Below are positions 59,005 through 64,000 of a stretch of DNA of 64,000 nucleotides, one piece after another (the stretch's first letter is position 1; every line of letters starts with the position of its first letter). This stretch comes from Emydura subglobosa (Eukaryota > Chordata > Testudines > Chelidae): assembly GCA_007922225.1 (NCBI GenBank), contig ML679946.1, positions 95,920,759-95,984,758 of the forward strand, written 5' to 3'. The notes under the pieces are model-generated. The model saw only the letters and a program-made list of their open reading frames with translations, searched no databases and was not told the origin of the DNA. A program made the position numbers and the translations under genes.

Positions 59005-62000
59005 CAGCACTGTAAGGAACAAGCCTTCAATAACAGTCCCCTCCCCTCCAACTCCCATGATCCTACAGTACTGCAGAACATCAGAAGCAGATATGTCTAG
59101 ATAGAAAGTCACCTCTAGCTCTTCCAAGCCCAGCCCACTCCTATGCTTCAGATACGCTCCAGAGTAGGCTTGATTCTGAGCTCACTTACATCCAATTTAC
59201 ACCTATGTAGCTTGAATGGAGTTACGTCCATGCTCCCACCTGTGAGGGTCAGAAGCAGGCCTGTTTTCTTCACTTCTTTGTGCCAGGCATTCATCCCACT
59301 TCACCAGTATTTCCCTCCATACCGTATTCTGCAAAATAACTCCATGCTGTTGGCAAAGGGCGGTGCCACATCATACATGTGACTGAGACCCTTTCAGTTC
59401 CTAAACGTCCCATGAAACAGCTTGATGCTGTGCATCCTTACACATACCCCTGGCTAGTCCAGTGGGACAGATCTATTGGTCCTTAGTTACCTGCTTCTTA
59501 CTGATTGCAAGGTGTTAGGCACTAGTTTCACAGCCAAAGAACACTGTGTTGAGAAATACAATATTAATGACCTCTGGATAAGTTCTTTTGTAGCCCATAC
59601 AGTTACCGGACTTACTGCAGTCAAATATGCTCGTTAGCGTCTGTGCTTCCCAGTGTGCCCTGCACATCTCAGCGTTCTGGTGAAATAAATGGAGGAGCCA
59701 TTTAAGGTAGCAGCACCCTTGCGTTCCAGGTGCCTTAGGAACAGGGGGGTTTATCATCTGATATAAAAAGTACATTACTGCCAGCTCCAGAATCAGGCTA
59801 ACGTGACTCCTGTGTTCTCTAGGACACTGTTTCAAGCTTTAGTATTCCCAGTTTTAAATGCCTTTATTTATACAGGTATTCATTACCCCCAGTCTGCTTT
59901 TGACTATCATAGCAAGTTAGACGACACACTGCAGTATTCTGGAATATGACGTTTGTCTCTTGTCTGACTCAAACAGTACACCAAGAGCTAAGAAAAGAAG
60001 AATCACTGATCTAGATCATACCTGATTCCTGTCCCATCCTTTTCAGCACAGGTGGATGTATCACTGCGTGAGTGGAGGAGAAAGCAGATGGTGCTCTCCA
60101 TTGAGTTAGGCTGAATTCCACAGTGCCTTTGTAACCCACTGATGAGTGTGCGTGTTACAGAGTCCCCTCTGCAGATCTACACAGGAAAGGAGTTTTTACA
60201 GTTGCCAGTCCCAGAGCTTTGGCCTTTTAGTTCAAGCTGTAGCAGCTCCTGCTTCCAGGGCTGGAGGTTTCTCGGTCAAGCCCCAGTGCCTCAACCCAGA
60301 GGGTGGCCATGACCCCTTCCTCCCAGTCTCTTCAATAAGCATTTTTATTAGACTGTGAATTTAGCCTTGGCAACCCGGAAGGTTAGTTCCTCAGTTTTGC
60401 TAAATAAGTTCAGACAGGAAGTCTAATGATTCAAGAATAGAAGCTTATGCATCTAACTTGAGTGCTTTAGCCACAAGTGTACCCGCCCACAGATGCGGCC
60501 TCATCTTGAGTGTCACCGACAAGTTGCTGAGTGCTGTCAGCTATTCATGACACTCAGCAGGAGCTCAGCACTTTGCAGGTTTGGGTCCTGCAGAGGCAGG
60601 TGAAAGGCAGAGCAGCCCACAGAGAAGAGAATAAGGGGAGGACTAATAATGGAGATAAGGGTGCAGAGTGCAAAGAGGAGGGAAAAAGAAGGGGTTGGAG
60701 GTGAAGAGAAGAAGAGTGGAGACAGACTTTGGACAGTGGCAGAAGAGGAAAGGAGAGAAACTGAGAGCAGAACTGGAAAGAAATAGGAGATGAAAGAAAA
60801 GAGAGAAGCCAGGCTTTTTCCAAAGCTTCATTAGGAATCAGACATGTATACACTATCACACACACTCAATACTTCACAAGGTAGAGCAGGGCATTGGTGC
60901 ATGGAAGATTCAAAATGTTCACTTCTACTTAGGCCAAGATAGCCAGGGTATCACAGGTTGCCATGCGCAGAGTTTATTCATCCCTCAAGTCCTAGATCAT
61001 CAGATAGAAGGTGAATGTTTCCTTATTTAGATTTTGCTTGTGGCAAAGCAAGTGGATCCCATATCTGCAAGGATGTTGCCCTCTCTATTCCCATGGCTGC
61101 ACAACTCAAGCAACCAGTGCTGTGCCAAATGAACCCATGACTGAAGCACGAATTAGATCAGTTTATTTGCATAGCTCAGAAAGAGGATTTAAATTAACAA
61201 AGGAACCTATGCTTTTATAATCAGGTCTTTCATGCAGCTTAAAAAGAAACCACACACCAGACTTGCCCTCCGAAGTTCATTACAGAGGATTAATGTCTTC
61301 CACTTCTGAGAGGGTGTCTTATCAAGAGGGTTGTTTTGTATTTGAACTTCCCCTTCCACACACACAAGTAAGAAGAGAAAACTTTTATAAGGCTCTGTTT
61401 ATGTTAATATTTACTCCACCTTTTAGAAGCCAGAAGACCAATGCAATTTCCTCCTCCCCCCACATTTCCACATTGCATTTCTAAATGTTTTCATCACTTT
61501 AGCATAGTACACTCTGCAGAGAAACAGTTAGGCATGTTCTCCCCTAATGCCATAATCTTTGCAGTGCAGTTATGGGCTGTTAAAATTACACTGTCCTAGA
61601 GACATTTCTGTTTCCGTGACTGGTCTGTTAACCTTATAGTGCCACTTCCTATTAACACCAATGTGAACTCTAGTTTGTTCCTTGGAAGATGATAGGCCTT
61701 ACACATGCTCAATGTTAGTAGTAGAAAAAATGCGATTAAAGCTTCTTTGCTGCTGTCAATGCAAGAGGCAGAAAAGTAGCCTGATTTTTTTTTTATTTCA
61801 GTTGAGTTTGTAGAGCTGGAAACAAACAAGTTCCTTTGACTAGTAAACATAGCAGGTCTGATTTGGAAGTCACTGACAGAAAAAGAATCCCTTGGTGTTT
61901 GCTTTGACAGTCATTTCTCTGACTATGACCACATTTTATTTGTGGTAGGAAAGAATGAAGAAACCTACTTTTTTTAATAAAAGACCAAAAAATGGAATTG

Positions 62001-62019
62001 GTCCTTCCCTTGTTTGAAA
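59005..62019. other. Non-coding stretch
   Basis: 59172-59254 holds another GATTCTGA-ended palindromic element. A purine-rich tract lies at 60618-60812. No gene was seen. Confidence 0.45.
60618..60812 (+). repeat. Purine-rich tract
   Basis: About 195 bases dominated by A and G (for example aagaggagggaaaaagaagg and gtgaagagaagaagagtgga). The minus-strand frames at 60554-60865 merely reflect the complementary pyrimidines, which encode Ser, Leu, Phe and Pro. Confidence 0.8.
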
Positions 62020-62290
62020 TAGGCTATGTCTTCACTGCAGAAGAAACACGAGTTATCTGCACTCAAGTTAACTCACCTCAAGTGAGAGCAGCCACACTGA
62101 AATAACATGAGTAGCACAGAGCAATTGTGTTAGCTACTATTCAAGTTGTGCTAACCACCGACAGGCTGACAGCCTGAGTTAAATTCATCACCACACTCAA
62201 GTTAAGGGTCTGTGTTTGGACAGGACTTAAGTTAGGGGCAACACTAGAGTTATAACTCAAGTTAACTCTGCAGTGAAGGCAAGCCTGTAG
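62020..62290. mobile_element. MITE with TGTCTTCACTGCAG ends
   Basis: The left end aggctatgtcttcactgcag pairs with the right end ctgcagtgaaggcaagcct. The word caagttaactc recurs inside in both orientations. About 270 bp, no ORF. A TA-containing target duplication is possible but not certain. Confidence 0.75.
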
Positions 62291-64000
62291 CCGGAGGGAA
62301 TACTGGAATCCAACAGACTATGAAGAAAGACAGTATGAGGGGATTAAAAAGGATGCATGTTAGAGGCATGTTGGAGGGAATTCACAGAAAGGAATTGTTG
62401 TGGCACGTTCTAATCCCAACTGTGCCCCCATCAACTTGTATGACTTTTGGGCAACCTGCTTGAAACCAAATTTTCCAAAGGTGGCCTGTAAATTTTGCTT
62501 GTCTTCTTTTTTGGATGTACCTCTGAGAAATCTGACATTGTACAGGTATGTGCAGCTTGCCTGGAACTGTGTCCATGGATATGGAATCTGATTCTTGTCA
62601 GAAACTGGAATTCAGATGATGTTGTTCCCTATTAGTGTTATAAGACCTGAAGGTTTTTTTTCCAGATTTAACTGGTACAATTATTGTATTCTTTACTGAG
62701 CTACTATGGCAGCCTGGCATGTCAGCACTAAAGGCATTTTAGAAATGTAAGTGTAATGTATTGATTAAAAAGACAAGTCCCAAGAACAATTTATCAGTTT
62801 AAATGCTCTTTAAAAGCAGCAACCTTTATTCTTGTGTTGAGCACTATAGCGCTAAATTAAAAAAACAAACAAACAAAAAAACAGCTCACTAATCCCTGGA
62901 AACAGACCATATTATTTATTTAGTCTGGAGACATTTTAAAATGTGCATCCAATTCAATACCTGGGGCTCTGTCCTCAGTGCAAGTTCCTGCTCTGCTGGA
63001 GAAAGCTGTCCTGAAGGCACAGACAAGGATTTATCCTGACCAAAGGGAATTGTAGGGTTGCACAAAGCTGGTGTAACCATTTCTACACCACCGGCAACCT
63101 CCCTTCTCTGCACAGGGTGCATAGAGAATGGACAGGGGCCTTTCTGGGTGGTGGCCTACACAGTTGTCTACAAGATCCTTGGCCATTGCAGCTGCTGGAT
63201 GCTGACAGCATAATTTAGAGCAGGTGGACGGCTGCTCTAAATTACACTGGGGATTGTTTCAGTCTCAACTGAGCCAGGATCATGGAACAGAAAGATGGCC
63301 TAGTGCCACCTTCCCCCTCCCCCCCCCCACTTATAATTCAGTTATTTTCTAAAGAAAGGTACATTTTCATTAGCTGATATGACCATTAAAACAGGTTGAT
63401 TTACAACGAAATAGAACCATTACACTAGATTTGGTGTGCTATCTAGGAAGGCACATTATAACTATGTACATTTATTTAAGCAATTATACAGCTTAATATT
63501 TTCAGATTCTTATTAACTGTATATTTTAGTAAGTTAGAAAATGGCAATCGATATATTGCTTATTTACTAGGTAATTAACTTTTTGCTCAGATGGTAATTC
63601 AAATTTAATTAAACACACAAAACAGCTTATAAAATTTATTTTTATTAAATGAAACAACCCTAAGCATTTTGGATACATAAACTTCTCTTATCAAAACATG
63701 TATCACATTTACAACTAACAGTTTATTAAAGGAACAGAGGGATTAACTGTAGTCAGTGAATTAAATTGATTATTTCTGGTCAGCCTGGGAAAATTTTCAA
63801 ATACACTTAAGTCAAAGTAATTGGAGCTTAAGTTCTTACTCGCCTAAGTCTCAAAAAGAAAAAACATTATAATTTAAATGACAAAGTCAAAAAACTCCCA
63901 ATTAAAATTAAAAAAATTGATTTGATGTTAAAAAAAACATTGATTTGAATCCTCCCTTTTCTTCATTCCTTTTCTGAACTGGGTCAGCTTGGCACAGCTT
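62291..64000. other. Non-coding, AT-rich end of the window
   Basis: No gene recognised. 63340-63760 is AT-rich with several TAATTA/ATTTAATTAAA words and few repeat-like features. C-runs lie at about 63310-63330. Confidence 0.5.

Noticed and set aside
60554..60865. 103-codon minus-strand ORF rich in Ser, Leu, Phe and Pro
   Set aside because: It is the complement of a purine tract.

Overview
The window is vertebrate genomic DNA with no host gene that I can recognise. Several CR1 LINEs end in the ATTCTATGATT-type 3' repeat. Together with hAT and Harbinger relics, long retroviral LTRs and many short palindromic repeats, this points to a sauropsid, most likely a turtle (a crocodilian is possible). 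That assignment is inference from repeat content, not from a marker gene. Nearly all open frames are short shadows; those with recognisable protein similarity belong to mobile elements.

Layout. 0-10 kb: non-coding DNA with a fold-back element (1944-2551, 11-bp target duplication), a possible LTR, a five-unit tandem array (4935-5230), and inverted arms at 5742-5819/6435-6514. 10.4-14.7 kb: a decayed hAT-type transposase on the minus strand, split by a 5'-truncated CR1 whose ORF2 is open except for one stop codon. 15.8-17.7 kb: a second CR1 tail, split by a solo LTR with a 5-bp target duplication. 18.2-18.5 kb: a hAT MITE with 8-bp duplications.

21.5-29.5 kb: an endogenous retrovirus with two roughly 1.1-kb LTRs. 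Its interior has a weak gag-position ORF and a frame-broken env-like region but no pol that I can see. An antisense LTR of the second family and an 81-bp hAT MITE have inserted into it. 31.5 kb: a TG microsatellite. 33.9-34.6 kb: a third CR1 3' end. 36.6, 53.5 and 62.0 kb: three MITEs with related ends. 45.2-46.3 kb: a GC-rich element with inverted ends. 52.8-53.9 kb: a dead PIF/Harbinger transposase, itself split by one of those MITEs.

Scattered throughout are about 80-130 bp palindromic elements with ends such as GATTCTGA or ATTTTCAAAAG, and older MIR/CORE-SINE-like fragments. The nesting gives a relative order: hAT gene before CR1; CR1 and ERV before the second LTR family; ERV before the 81-bp MITE; Harbinger before the 53.5-kb MITE. 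No tRNA, rRNA, CRISPR array or intact protein-coding gene was found.
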